Assembly: GCA_028824685.1 (NCBI GenBank)
Contig: JAPPCZ010000112.1
Location: 1-64,000 of the forward strand
Direction of reading: 5' to 3'
Source: Candidatus Poribacteria bacterium
Lineage (GTDB): Bacteria > Poribacteria > WGA-4E > WGA-3G
Length of the DNA stretch: 64,000 nt
Shown: piece after piece, positions 1 to 8,163 of the stretch
How positions within the stretch are numbered: position 1 is the stretch's first letter
How the letters are laid out: each line of letters starts with the position of its first letter
The notes under the pieces: model-generated
Seen by the model: only the letters and a program-made list of their open reading frames with translations
Database searches by the model: none
What the model was told of the DNA's origin: nothing
Position numbers and translations under genes: made by a program

Positions 1-33
1 GTTCGTCCTGAGCCGGTATCATACTCTCCACAA
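1..33 (-). rRNA. rrs: 16S ribosomal RNA, 5' end only (cut by window edge)
   Basis: Read on the minus strand, the first bases of the window give GGAGAG followed by a close match to the universal start of 16S rRNA: AGAGTATGATACCGGCTCAG and then GACGAAC, where the usual text is AGAGTTTGATCCTGGCTCAG-GACGAACGCTGG. The rest of the gene lies beyond the left edge. The mature 5' end is placed near base 33 by analogy with other bacteria. A consensus promoter and a boxA-like leader lie just upstream on the same strand, which supports a functional rRNA operon here. Confidence 0.9.
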
Positions 34-108
34 AAGTATTGAAGTACATCTTCAAATAATTGAAGCGCACTCACAAGCTATATAATAGGCACGTCACGTT
101 CACTATTT

Positions 109-123
109 AACTTTCAAAGAACA
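109..123 (-). promoter_or_regulatory. boxA-like antitermination element of the rRNA leader
   Basis: On the minus strand this reads TGTTCTTTGAAAGTT, which resembles the boxA elements (TGYTCTTTGAAA) found in rRNA leaders where Nus factors bind. It lies between the promoter at 157-185 and the 16S start near base 33, where a boxA is expected. Confidence 0.6.
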
Positions 124-156
124 ACTTTACCTTCCTGAAATTGAAAGGTAATCTTA

Positions 157-185
157 ATTATACACTTTAAAAACTTCTTTGTCAA
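157..185 (-). promoter_or_regulatory. sigma70-type promoter of the rRNA operon
   Basis: On the minus strand a perfect TTGACA (180-185) is followed by 17 bases and a perfect TATAAT (157-162). Transcription would run leftwards from about base 150 through a ~115-nt leader into the 16S gene. Confidence 0.85.
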
Positions 186-310
186 ATAAAATTGTAAAAA
201 AATGCAGGATTTTTGTAAAAATTATGCATTTTAAGGGATTTAAGCGTTTTTAACCGCTTTGTGATCAGTTAGGTGACATGTTTTTGTTTGAGAGTTTTAA
301 ACACATATCT

Positions 311-1081
311 TTAATCGTCTATAATCACCCTTTTAGTTTTAACGTCTACAATCTCCGTTTTAGCATCTTCAATCTCAAAACGTTTCACATTATCTCCTTC
401 AAGCAGAGACGGATCTAAATCTAAATCCGTACCAACGATAACTTGAACTGGATTGCTACCTCCCTGAGCCTTTGCCTGATTGAGCAGTGTTAGAACACCC
501 ATCAATTGTCGGCGATTTTCTTGCTGTTCCTCAGGCAAAATCTCTATCCAGTCCTCAAAAAGCGCTGTCAGATCGTCAAGTTCTACTGGACCACCAGACA
601 TCTGCTTCAGTCTATCCATTATTGCATCAACTTCGGCAGATTGACCGTATTTCTCAGCAAGATAAGCTTGTGCCTTTTCAAAGTCTGCCTCTTCAGCGTC
701 CTCATCAAGAAGTGATTTAACTTCTTCAGGTATGCCAAATGTGGACATTAGCGATGAAGCATCAAATTTGGGTGTCTCTGTTTTTTCAGCAGCTGCTTCG
801 TTTTCTTTTGCAGTGTTAGCCAGTTCAGACTTCACCGTTGGTTTGACCTTAATGTTTTCGTTAACTGATTTTGGTGATTGTGTTTCCTTAGACTGTTCGA
901 CGGACTCGGTTTTATCACTTTTGGAGGTAGCTTTAGATGGTGTAGCGGATTCGGGGGATACCCCGATGTCTGATGCGAAACGTTTATAACTTCGTTGTGA
1001 GAAAAAATATGTGCCTGCTACAAGAAGAACCGCGATAATTACTATACCACCAATTACTTTGAGATCGAGTTGTTTGAACAT
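311..1081 (-). CDS. Membrane-anchored acidic protein of unknown function
   Basis: 256 residues from the ATG at 1081, chosen because AGGAG lies 7-8 bases before it; the frame stays open to 1171 but has no better start. There is one N-terminal membrane segment (about residues 9-27, VIGGIVIIAVLLVAGTYFF), then a Lys/Ser/Glu-rich linker to about residue 105, then an acidic helical region ending in a short charged tail. It looks like a type II membrane or periplasmic protein with a disordered linker. I do not recognise a family. It lies upstream of the rRNA promoter on the same strand and is probably transcribed separately. Confidence 0.75.
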   Translation of the reverse strand: MFKQLDLKVIGGIVIIAVLLVAGTYFFSQRSYKRFASDIGVSPESATPSKATSKSDKTESVEQSKETQSPKSVNENIKVKPTVKSELANTAKENEAAAEKTETPKFDASSLMSTFGIPEEVKSLLDEDAEEADFEKAQAYLAEKYGQSAEVDAIMDRLKQMSGGPVELDDLTALFEDWIEILPEEQQENRRQLMGVLTLLNQAKAQGGSNPVQVIVGTDLDLDPSLLEGDNVKRFEIEDAKTEIVDVKTKRVIIDD

Positions 1082-1224
1082 TGTTTCTCCTTTTTCTAAA
1101 GTGGTTAATCTTTGATGGACACTTTTGAGAGATGAAAAATATAGCAAAGTGCCGTATTTTAAAATACACACTCAATACATCAAAATGTTCCAAAATTTGT
1201 AGGGTTTAAATGAAACGGAATATG

Positions 1225-1510
1225 GCACAAACTGAATGAAGATTAAATCAATATTTCGGTAATTTCTTTAGTCCCGTAGGGACGATATGTTTATAGAAAA
1301 ATGTTACCCACCGCCTCTTTAGTTCCGTAGGAACGGCATATTTATTGTTGATATGCTTCAAAACATATCGTCCCTACGGGACTAAGGGATGAGGTCGTCC
1401 GCGCTGCTATAAACATATCGTCCCTACGGGACTGAAGAGCGCTTAAAATGTTCCGAATATACCTAATGAAAATTACCGAATTAAGAAATTAATCTTCATA
1501 CAGTTTGTGC
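1225..1510. repeat. Composite repeat: four palindromic REP-like units inside ~45-bp inverted ends
   Basis: The outer arms (1225-1265 and 1467-1510) are imperfect inverted copies beginning GCACAAACTG and carrying ATGAAGATTAA...TCGGTAATTT. Inside are four copies of a palindromic unit, AGTCCCGTAGGGAC plus a GATATGTTTATAG tail: forward at 1270-1300 and 1321-1346, inverted at 1361-1383 and 1409-1433. The ATGAAGATTAATT arm recurs at 22598-22632. This could be a non-autonomous mobile element or a nested REP cluster. No target-site duplication was found. Confidence 0.75.
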
Positions 1511-1527
1511 TACAAAAGAGGGACATT

Positions 1528-1665
1528 ATATACCGTCGCTGATGGTAGGGAGGAATGGAGTTCAGCGTATGCATCAACGCGTTCGTACAGTCTATTCTGA
1601 TAAAATACTGTTGACGCAAACACCGATACCAGATAGGTGCGATTGTCTTTACACTATCGCTTCAT
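1528..1665 (-). pseudogene. Degraded fragment of a MoaD/ThiS-like gene
   Basis: This stretch aligns base by base with the intact small-sulfur-carrier gene at 7092-7367. Shared blocks include GATGGYAGGGAGGAA, ATGGAGTTC, TCAACGCGT and AAACACCGATAC. A base is lost in GAGGAAATGG (read here as GAGGAATGG), which breaks the frame, and other small indels follow. Only about half the gene is recognisable, covering the C-terminal part. It lies just downstream of the repeat cluster and stops at the polysaccharide deacetylase gene. It suggests an old duplication or recombination bracketing the restriction-modification island. Confidence 0.75.
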
Positions 1666-1674
1666 CGAGGTTTT

Positions 1675-2457
1675 TTATGGCCAATAAGTTACGCTCTTTC
1701 CAGTTGTTTCTGATGCATCAACGTATTTAGCCAGATCACGCAACGCAATGACGGTACAGTTTTTGTCACGAAGATAATCCATGTAGGTCTTAAACTGATC
1801 GGTCGAGACATTAACCCAGGGATGTTCAAGGGCGGGTACACCGTGAAACGTCAGAACGGCAATTTTTCCATCCTTTGCTTGGTCAACTGCCCAACCTAAA
1901 TCCTCAAATTTATAGTTTGGGCCGGGGACACCTGTTGACGGGATGACCAACGGATGATGAATATCAGGGTCGTAAGCTGGACCACGCCCACCCTCTAAAT
2001 CATAAGGAAAATCTGGCCCGACACCACGTCGTGCAAAAGGATATCCTTTTTCTGTCAATACTTCTATCGCTTCAGGGCCGCGACTATCTCCAGGATAAGC
2101 AAAGGTCTCAGGAATAGGAATTTGATATGCCTCACACCGATTGTCAATGTGTAGCAATTCTGCCAAAAACTCTTCTTGTGATAGTGTGTTTATGTTATTA
2201 TGATGTCGGGTGTGGTTACCGATTTCAAAGCCTTCATCGTGTAACCAACGGATTTCTTCCCATGTAACATAGTGATCTTTGTTGTTCAGAAAACCGAGAC
2301 CCTCTGTAATGAAAAAAGTTGCCCCAAAACCGTACTGTTTTAACAGAGGCGCAACATAATTATAATCTGATTTGTTTCCGTCATCAAAAGTGAGGACAAC
2401 TAATCTATCTGGAATAGGTTTCAGGACTTCAGTTTCTGGTAACTTTTGGTTTTCCAT
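1675..2457 (-). CDS. Polysaccharide deacetylase (NodB-like, carbohydrate esterase 4)
   Basis: 260 residues. The NodB core is visible: VVLTFDDG (about residues 20-27, metal-binding Asp pair), NHTRHH (about 81-86, metal-binding His pair), FAYPGD (about 119-124) and a late VLTFHGVP (about 203-210) with the catalytic-type His. It would remove acetyl or similar groups from a glycan using a divalent metal. No signal peptide is seen, so a cytoplasmic location is likely, as in the allantoinase/PuuE-like branch. The start ATG lacks a strong ribosome binding site. Its downstream end abuts the MoaD remnant. Confidence 0.9.
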   Translation of the reverse strand: MENQKLPETEVLKPIPDRLVVLTFDDGNKSDYNYVAPLLKQYGFGATFFITEGLGFLNNKDHYVTWEEIRWLHDEGFEIGNHTRHHNNINTLSQEEFLAELLHIDNRCEAYQIPIPETFAYPGDSRGPEAIEVLTEKGYPFARRGVGPDFPYDLEGGRGPAYDPDIHHPLVIPSTGVPGPNYKFEDLGWAVDQAKDGKIAVLTFHGVPALEHPWVNVSTDQFKTYMDYLRDKNCTVIALRDLAKYVDASETTGKSVTYWP

Positions 2458-2500
2458 TTGCTTCTTTGGTGGAGTGCATGATATATTGCCTACGTATTCC

Positions 2501-2836
2501 TCAATTACTGTCTGTAGTTGATTTGGTAGGGATCACTTCCTTAATAATTTGCTGTACTGGACTCGCGGTGTCAGAACTACTGGTTTTTGCAGACAGATAT
2601 CCGCTTTGATTTGCATCAAAGATAGCTTTTGTTGCTGCTAATAGGACTGCATCCCGTGTTTCTCGATTTTCCCCCGCTGCTTCTACAAATGCCCCAAATG
2701 TGGCCAATGCATTCTGGCGATGTCGGTTTACAGTCTGTAAATGTTTCTCGGCAGTATAATTTTTAATAGAACGGTTGAGTAACAGATAAATCAAGGAAAG
2801 AAAAAATCCTTTCGCAACCAAATTTTGTAGAATCAC
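2501..2836 (-). CDS. Conserved membrane protein, C-terminal half of a two-gene coiled-coil/2-TM protein
   Basis: 111 residues from a GTG that overlaps the upstream gene's TGA (GTGA, 4 bp), indicating translational coupling. The N-terminus has a hydrophobic segment (about residues 8-20), then a basic region with VNRHRQNAL, then a helical region AFVEAAGENRETRDAVLLAATKAIF. From memory of similar proteins, these two halves usually form one polypeptide (coiled coil, two membrane helices, then a xxVNRHRxNAL block). The pair may therefore be one gene split by a frameshift, or a true two-subunit form. Function unknown. Confidence 0.65.
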   Translation of the reverse strand: MILQNLVAKGFFLSLIYLLLNRSIKNYTAEKHLQTVNRHRQNALATFGAFVEAAGENRETRDAVLLAATKAIFDANQSGYLSAKTSSSDTASPVQQIIKEVIPTKSTTDSN

Positions 2837-3927
2837 AGAAATTGACTTTCTGTGGATCCTAAATCCATTACAAACCTTCCAAAAATGTAACTAAATCCAA
2901 TAGCAAGCAAGACAGTGGCTAAAAGCCAAATCCAAGAACCATTCTGGTGTTTTTTTGCCTGATCAGCAAAAATTTTCTCATGCGATGAGATTGACTTTTT
3001 CCCTAATTGGTTCTCCAATTCAAGTTTAAGTCTATTAAACTCATTTTGTCTCTCTGCTTCTTTTGCCTCAGCTTCGTCATTGCTGTTTTTTGCTCTATTA
3101 ATTTCGGTGTCAAAATTTTCTATAGCAGTGGAAACATTAGTCTTTATCTGAGACTCAATTTGCTTAATTTGCGTTGACTTCAAATAAGTTATAATCTGAA
3201 ACAAAGTGCTTTTTGTAGAACTACAGTAATTAGAAATCTCATTTAAAAGATTTGTGTGCGTTTCGCTCGGGTTTTCACCGCTAATATCAAAATTCTCAAT
3301 CTTCTGCGCGTTTTCATAAAATTGTGGTAAGCAATCGCTTAGGTTTCTTAATCCATAAGGTAAATTGATAAGGCTCTCTCGAGGCGAAGTCAGAATTTCA
3401 CAAAGCATATCATAAACAACTAACAAATCTGGATGTACACTTTCAAAATCAAGTCCGCTTCCTGACAAGTTGGAGCGTTTTAATCCTTCTGCGTCGATTT
3501 CTTCTAAATCAAGTCTCTGTAAGAGGTCGGTAAATCCCTTGTGTGTTCCTTCAGGACTATGACCAGTTTGAGGATTTTGCTGTAGGCGAGAGCAAATTGC
3601 TTTAGTGTCCTTTAAATGTTCATTCTGATCGGATAATTCCGATACTTGTGTTACCAAATTACTTTCTGAATCCTGATTACTTTCTGAATCCTGATTACTT
3701 TCTGAATCCTGTTTATTTTCGATATAGTAGGTCTTCTGATTCTCAAAATCAGTGAGTAACCATGCATCGCCTGATTCTTCAACCCAAATTAGTAAACTTT
3801 GAGAAAGTTCTACTCTTTTCGTTTTAAATTCAAGTTGTAGCTTGAACCAATTCTTCTCGGTCCAAATTTTATCAAACCTTTCTTGATCCAAGCTAAACAA
3901 TATATCCTTTATTTCCCTTTCTTGCAT
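2833..3927 (-). CDS. Coiled-coil protein with C-terminal membrane segment, upstream half of a split pair
   Basis: 364 residues from the ATG at 3927, preferred over the in-frame ATG at 3939 because GGAG lies 7 bases before it. Residues about 70-90 contain three tandem QDSESN copies. A long charged, probably coiled-coil region (about 250-320) follows, then one membrane segment (WIWLLATVLLAIGFSYIFG, about 335-353) close to the C-terminus. It follows the large methyltransferase gene at 3997 on the same strand with ~70 bp between, and overlaps the next gene by 4 bp. I do not recognise a catalytic domain. It may be an accessory protein of the restriction island, but this is only context. Confidence 0.7.
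   Translation of the reverse strand: MQEREIKDILFSLDQERFDKIWTEKNWFKLQLEFKTKRVELSQSLLIWVEESGDAWLLTDFENQKTYYIENKQDSESNQDSESNQDSESNLVTQVSELSDQNEHLKDTKAICSRLQQNPQTGHSPEGTHKGFTDLLQRLDLEEIDAEGLKRSNLSGSGLDFESVHPDLLVVYDMLCEILTSPRESLINLPYGLRNLSDCLPQFYENAQKIENFDISGENPSETHTNLLNEISNYCSSTKSTLFQIITYLKSTQIKQIESQIKTNVSTAIENFDTEINRAKNSNDEAEAKEAERQNEFNRLKLELENQLGKKSISSHEKIFADQAKKHQNGSWIWLLATVLLAIGFSYIFGRFVMDLGSTESQFL
3661..3714 (-). repeat. Three tandem 18-bp repeats inside the coiled-coil gene
   Basis: Copies at 3661-3678, 3679-3696 and 3697-3714 are identical except for one base in the last. They encode QDSESN three times. Such in-frame microsatellites can change length by slippage. Confidence 0.9.
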
Positions 3928-3996
3928 AATAATCTCCATAACATAGACTACCGAAATTCACCACATTGACACCAAATATTGTATAATATTAAGCAC

Positions 3997-6900
3997 CTAA
4001 AATTCAAGTACCCCATCAATCTTTCCCATCACCCGCAACGTCTCCGCAACAGCAACCAAAATAGAACGATACTGGCGCACCTCCTCATGACTTAACGCCT
4101 TTCCTTTTCTATCCTTTAGCCACTTCTCACATACTTGATAAGCCCCAATCTCATATTCCCACACTTCTGCGGGTACATCCGTGAAATACTGGTTAGCGTT
4201 AATGAATACTTTGCCATCTTCATAGATAACCTTTGAAACCTTACCTTCGCCTTCCCCTTCAAACCGATGGCGAGGCGGTGTCTGCACATCCTTTAACAGA
4301 TGCCAATTAATCAATTCTTGCCCTAATGCTGCGAGTTTGCGAAACTGGTCAATATTCTGTGGCAAGGGGATGCGCGGAAAATCGTATTTTAGGAACTCAT
4401 AATACCGTTCGCGATAGGTAGGACTATAAAGCACAGCATAGATATAGGCAATAATCTCCTCTGGTGCAATGCCCTCGGGTAGGTTTAACGGTGCAGTCTG
4501 CGGCAATTCCAACGACTCCGAAAGTGCCGTGAGAAAGGCGGATTTGAAATTGAGTTCACGTTCTGTTTCAAGTCCTAACCCTCCTGAATCTGGATATAGG
4601 TAAAGTGGGAATACGTGTGTGGGACCGTCCTTATTTGAAATACAATTGCCATCAATAAGGCAGTTGGCAGTAAATACATGCTGCCAAGCGGTAGCACTTC
4701 TGAGACTACGGTGTGTACAAAGTGCAAGGTTTTCTTCCATCAGATGATGCATAATTGCAGGACGCGGTGCACAAATGAAACCTCGCGATTGTCCTGTATA
4801 GTAGGTCCATCGCGTGTCAAACGGGCGGTATTGAATTGGCTTTATATGTTGGATCGCATCAGGATGTCTTCGTAGGTCGGCTTGGGCAAGATGTACTTTC
4901 CAGTCTTGAGAGTCTTTTCGTAACTCATACTTTTTTCTTGCATCATCTGCTGAGAGAGAAGCAAAATCATTTACAGTTTCTCGCAACTCTTCAACACTTA
5001 GATGAATTGTCAATTTATCCCGGGCAGTAATTATTCCAATAGAGTTGTTATGAAATATATCAGGGATTCTCCATCCTGATTTGTATTCGTCCGTCTGTTC
5101 CTTTGCATGTGGGTCAAAAAAGTAAAAAGGTTTAGTCGGATTAAGTTCACACCATTTGGTAGAATAGACATCGGTATTGAGAAGAATTTCATTTTTTTTC
5201 TCACGAGTTCCCCACACATCAGCGTAGTAAACTTTTGCCAAGGAATCATTATCTTCTTTCTTAACACATAATAAAATAACTGTGCCTTGCTGGATGTCAA
5301 ACACATTTTCATCAGATTTACCCATAGGGACAGTTTCTCCAAATCTGCTGTTCCCGTGCACATTCAAACAATAAATGATGTTAAAACTTTGCATTAAGGA
5401 GTGCCTCATTTTACGAAAAGTTGCTCCCGCAAGAAAACTATTATTGACAATATAGCCGATAACGCCTTCACCGTTGGTATCAATTCGCCACTGTGCCCAA
5501 CGGATAAATTTAACGTAATCAGATTGAAGCGGTTTCTTTTGGTCCCATATCCGTAACTCTTGACCATCTTCAGGCATATAATCTTCAATGAGTCTACCAA
5601 TAAAAGTTAAATTTCTTCCCACACGACTCGGATTAGCAGATTCTAAAGGATAGGGAGGATTGCCGAGGATAGCAAGAATAGGTTCGTCACGTTTCACGGA
5701 GAGTGCTGCATTTGCTTCATCAGAGATAAACGCAGCAAAAGGTAAGGGTGCTTGCATTTCATCTGGTTGTTCCAAAGCATTGGTTAGATAGATTCCGAGA
5801 CGTTCATTCGCACGCCACCCTTGCGCTTGCAGAAACAGACTCAACTTCAGATGTGCAATTGTATAAGGTGCAACAAGCAGTTCAAACCCAAATATCCGTT
5901 TGACGAGACGCTCGTTGATATATGGGTTCCAATCCCCGGTCCCGTAATTGCTCGTAACATATTCTTGGATGTGGTCAAGCACTGTCAGCAGAAATCCGCC
6001 AGTCCCCGTGGCAGGATCAAGGATGAGCGTATTGTCATCTGCAAGTCCATCAGGTCTGTTGAGTTCTGTTTTGAGCAGGCTATCCACAGATTTGACAATG
6101 TAGGAGATAACTTGTGGCGGTGTATAAAAAACACCGCGCTCAAAGCGGAGTTCTGGATTATATTCCTTTAGGAATGTCTCGTAAAAATGTATCACCGGAT
6201 CCTCAAGATGATTTCTGGCAGTAAATGCCGTCCGGAGCATCTCTGTCGGAACATTTTGGAGGAGCGTTGCAATGTCATCCAGAATGTAGTTGACATTCGT
6301 TTCCAGTGTCGGAGAGTCAACGTGGTGGAAGAGTCGTATCAGGAACGGGTTTGATCGTGGCAGTGACCTTACAGCGGTGGATCGTGAAAAATTAGTTGCA
6401 TTCGGTTGTGTGCAGCGTGCAGCAAATAACCCGTAGGTGAGGGTTTGCGCATACATATCCGCAAATTTATCAGGGGTTAGCGTCGCGAGCAGCGTCTCCT
6501 TGAACGCGTTGAACATACTGTAGGTCTCACTGTCCTCATCGGTGAGTGTTGTTGCAATCTGTGTTTGTAGTTCGCGCGTCCGTCTTGCCAGGTATTTTGC
6601 AAGTGCCTCTGGAGAGGTAATTGGGACATGTCCAGCGTTTAAAAACATTTCTAATAGCGATTCTAAATTATCGGTTTCGCCTTCAATTCGTGCGGTTGCA
6701 TACAACTGCCCATCCCGCCACAACTCAAAATCAACAAAATTGGTAAGGATAAAGTTATCAAGGTTTTCCTTAAAACGTTCATTCTGTTCTGCGGCATGTC
6801 CTGTAAGGTTGTTTAGGTCTGTGCCGTATTCTTCCGCCTCAATATAGCCAATGGGTAGAAAACCATCTGATGCAATAAAGTCGGGTCGTCCAATCTGGTC

Positions 6901-7077
6901 AATTTTTTTCGGTTCATGTGTGAATGTAATGTCGGGTTTGTCAAAACATTCAGCGGAAACTGCTTTCAGAAACGTTTGGAGATGTGTGTGTAAAGAGAGT
7001 TCGGGGGTTGCATTAGGGCTGGTTCGTGTTTCGTTTATTGTCTGTAGATAGTGGTCGCAGTGTCTTTGAAAATTCAT
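3997..7077 (-). CDS. Type ISP/Eco57I-like N6-adenine methyltransferase with nuclease-like N-terminal domain
   Basis: 1026 residues. Residues about 50-120 look like a PD-(D/E)xK nuclease fold (GRPD at 63-66, then GYIEAE at 77-82), but the usual final Lys of ExK is Glu here. Residues about 317-480 are a gamma-class adenine methyltransferase: GVFYTP, motif I DPATGTGG (354-361) and motif IV NPPY (472-475). The C-terminal ~500 residues resemble the target-recognition region of type ISP enzymes (HIKPIQYRPFDTRWTYYTG). No helicase motifs are present, so it is shorter than LlaGI-type type ISP enzymes (~1570 aa) and more like a helicase-less type IIG protein. It should methylate, and possibly cut, a specific DNA site. 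moaD ends 14 bp upstream. Confidence 0.88.
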   Translation of the reverse strand: MNFQRHCDHYLQTINETRTSPNATPELSLHTHLQTFLKAVSAECFDKPDITFTHEPKKIDQIGRPDFIASDGFLPIGYIEAEEYGTDLNNLTGHAAEQNERFKENLDNFILTNFVDFELWRDGQLYATARIEGETDNLESLLEMFLNAGHVPITSPEALAKYLARRTRELQTQIATTLTDEDSETYSMFNAFKETLLATLTPDKFADMYAQTLTYGLFAARCTQPNATNFSRSTAVRSLPRSNPFLIRLFHHVDSPTLETNVNYILDDIATLLQNVPTEMLRTAFTARNHLEDPVIHFYETFLKEYNPELRFERGVFYTPPQVISYIVKSVDSLLKTELNRPDGLADDNTLILDPATGTGGFLLTVLDHIQEYVTSNYGTGDWNPYINERLVKRIFGFELLVAPYTIAHLKLSLFLQAQGWRANERLGIYLTNALEQPDEMQAPLPFAAFISDEANAALSVKRDEPILAILGNPPYPLESANPSRVGRNLTFIGRLIEDYMPEDGQELRIWDQKKPLQSDYVKFIRWAQWRIDTNGEGVIGYIVNNSFLAGATFRKMRHSLMQSFNIIYCLNVHGNSRFGETVPMGKSDENVFDIQQGTVILLCVKKEDNDSLAKVYYADVWGTREKKNEILLNTDVYSTKWCELNPTKPFYFFDPHAKEQTDEYKSGWRIPDIFHNNSIGIITARDKLTIHLSVEELRETVNDFASLSADDARKKYELRKDSQDWKVHLAQADLRRHPDAIQHIKPIQYRPFDTRWTYYTGQSRGFICAPRPAIMHHLMEENLALCTHRSLRSATAWQHVFTANCLIDGNCISNKDGPTHVFPLYLYPDSGGLGLETERELNFKSAFLTALSESLELPQTAPLNLPEGIAPEEIIAYIYAVLYSPTYRERYYEFLKYDFPRIPLPQNIDQFRKLAALGQELINWHLLKDVQTPPRHRFEGEGEGKVSKVIYEDGKVFINANQYFTDVPAEVWEYEIGAYQVCEKWLKDRKGKALSHEEVRQYRSILVAVAETLRVMGKIDGVLEF

Positions 7078-7091
7078 ATTGCTTCTGGGTG

Positions 7092-7367
7092 CTAATTTGA
7101 TATAATGCCACCACCGATGGCAGGGAGGAAATGGAGTTCTGCATCTGCGTCAACGCGTGCGTGCATGCCTACTCTGGTGACAACACCGTTGATATAAACA
7201 CCGATACTGGGATGGATACGGTCACCGTCACAGAGTTTCGCTTTTGTTCCTGGGTAACGAGTTTCAAGGTTGTCAATAACCTCTCGGATGGTGGCACCGG
7301 GGATAGTGACACTATCTTCACCATCTGTTAGGTTACGCATGAGTGCTGGAATAGCAACGACTGGCAT
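7092..7367 (-). CDS. MoaD/ThiS-family sulfur carrier protein
   Basis: 91 residues with a beta-grasp pattern: MPVVAIPALMRNLTDG at the start, VIDNLETRYPG in the helix and ELHFLPAIGGG near the end. MoaD/ThiS proteins end in Gly-Gly, which is adenylated and thiocarboxylated. Here four residues (IISN) follow GGG, so it would need trimming or it belongs to a non-canonical branch. No molybdopterin, thiamine or cysteine synthesis gene is nearby; the next gene on the strand is the methyltransferase 14 bp away. A broken second copy lies at 1528-1665. Confidence 0.85.
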   Translation of the reverse strand: MPVVAIPALMRNLTDGEDSVTIPGATIREVIDNLETRYPGTKAKLCDGDRIHPSIGVYINGVVTRVGMHARVDADAELHFLPAIGGGIISN

Positions 7368-8163
7368 TGTTAAAGTCCTTCTTATAGTGAATTATACAAT
7401 TAGATATACACGTTTGCTGTAGAAGCGATCTCCGAATCGCGACCTGAATATCGTTGGAAATCAGAGTTCCTTCCTATCGTTCAACCATGTCTAATTAATT
7501 CTGTAATCTACCGTGATTATGCTAAAGTTTGGACGATTTCTTTCTGTTCATGTTAAGTTTTCAACGCGAATTACAGAACATGATAATCTATTGTTAAAAA
7601 TTAAGCAAAGAATTACGGTAGATTCCTTTCATGTTTCGTTGTGTTCCTTTTGAGTCTCTAAATGATGAATTTATCCACCCGTTTTTCTGTTATCCCAACA
7701 TAAGCTGATAACTTGAACTGAGATCGTGTTTTTTTTACATAGAGTTAAAAATAAACTTGCTTGGATGTAGCGATCTTCTCAGACTACAGTTACATCATTT
7801 GGTATATTTTACTAAAAATTTTCGTAAAATATGAAAAAATACGCTTTTTTTGCGAATTTTGCGAGAAAAAATGCAATTTTTCTGCATTTAATGTTAATTT
7901 TTGGAGGTAAAGCGAATATTATATATATATATATAAGAAGATCTGTTATTTTCATTGAAGTCATGAACGCCTTATTTTTATAACGTATAGTTAATCTTGT
8001 CGGTGTTTTGACTTTTGATAAATTAAAAATATATTTCGATTGCTAATAACTTATGGCACGATTTCAAATGAATACCTCATGGTATTCCGTGATTCTTTGC
8101 ATATTATTTTCAAAAAATCTACCACTTACTATCATGATACACTTATTGGTGTCCCGCTGAGAA
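7368..8163. other. 796-bp AT-rich intergenic region with repeats
   Basis: No convincing gene. It holds one copy of the GTAGAAGCGATCTCCGAATCGCGAC repeat (7417-7443), an imperfect inverted pair around AATCTACCGT (about 7504 and 7615), a stretch rich in A/T homopolymers (7800-7910) and a short TA run (about 7920-7936). It separates the minus-strand methyltransferase/moaD genes from the plus-strand HicAB genes, so promoters for both are expected here, but I could not place one with confidence. Confidence 0.6.
7417..7443 (+). repeat. Dispersed intergenic repeat (GTAGGAGCGAT family), partial copy
   Basis: Matches the dispersed family seen in full at 32502-32570: CTGTAGAAGCGATCTCC followed by GAATCGCGAC, with a weaker right half continuing to about 7478 (GGAAATCAGAGTTC). 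Confidence 0.75.

Noticed and set aside
1270..1433. Short repeated units resembling a CRISPR array
   Set aside because: Units occur in both orientations with irregular spacing, and no cas genes are near.
2833..2836. Programmed -1 frameshift between the two membrane-protein halves
   Set aside because: No slippery heptamer is visible at the junction; coupled initiation at GTG is simpler.
7920..7936. TA dinucleotide run as a regulatory switch
   Set aside because: Too far from any start codon and in a generally AT-rich gap; no promoter context.
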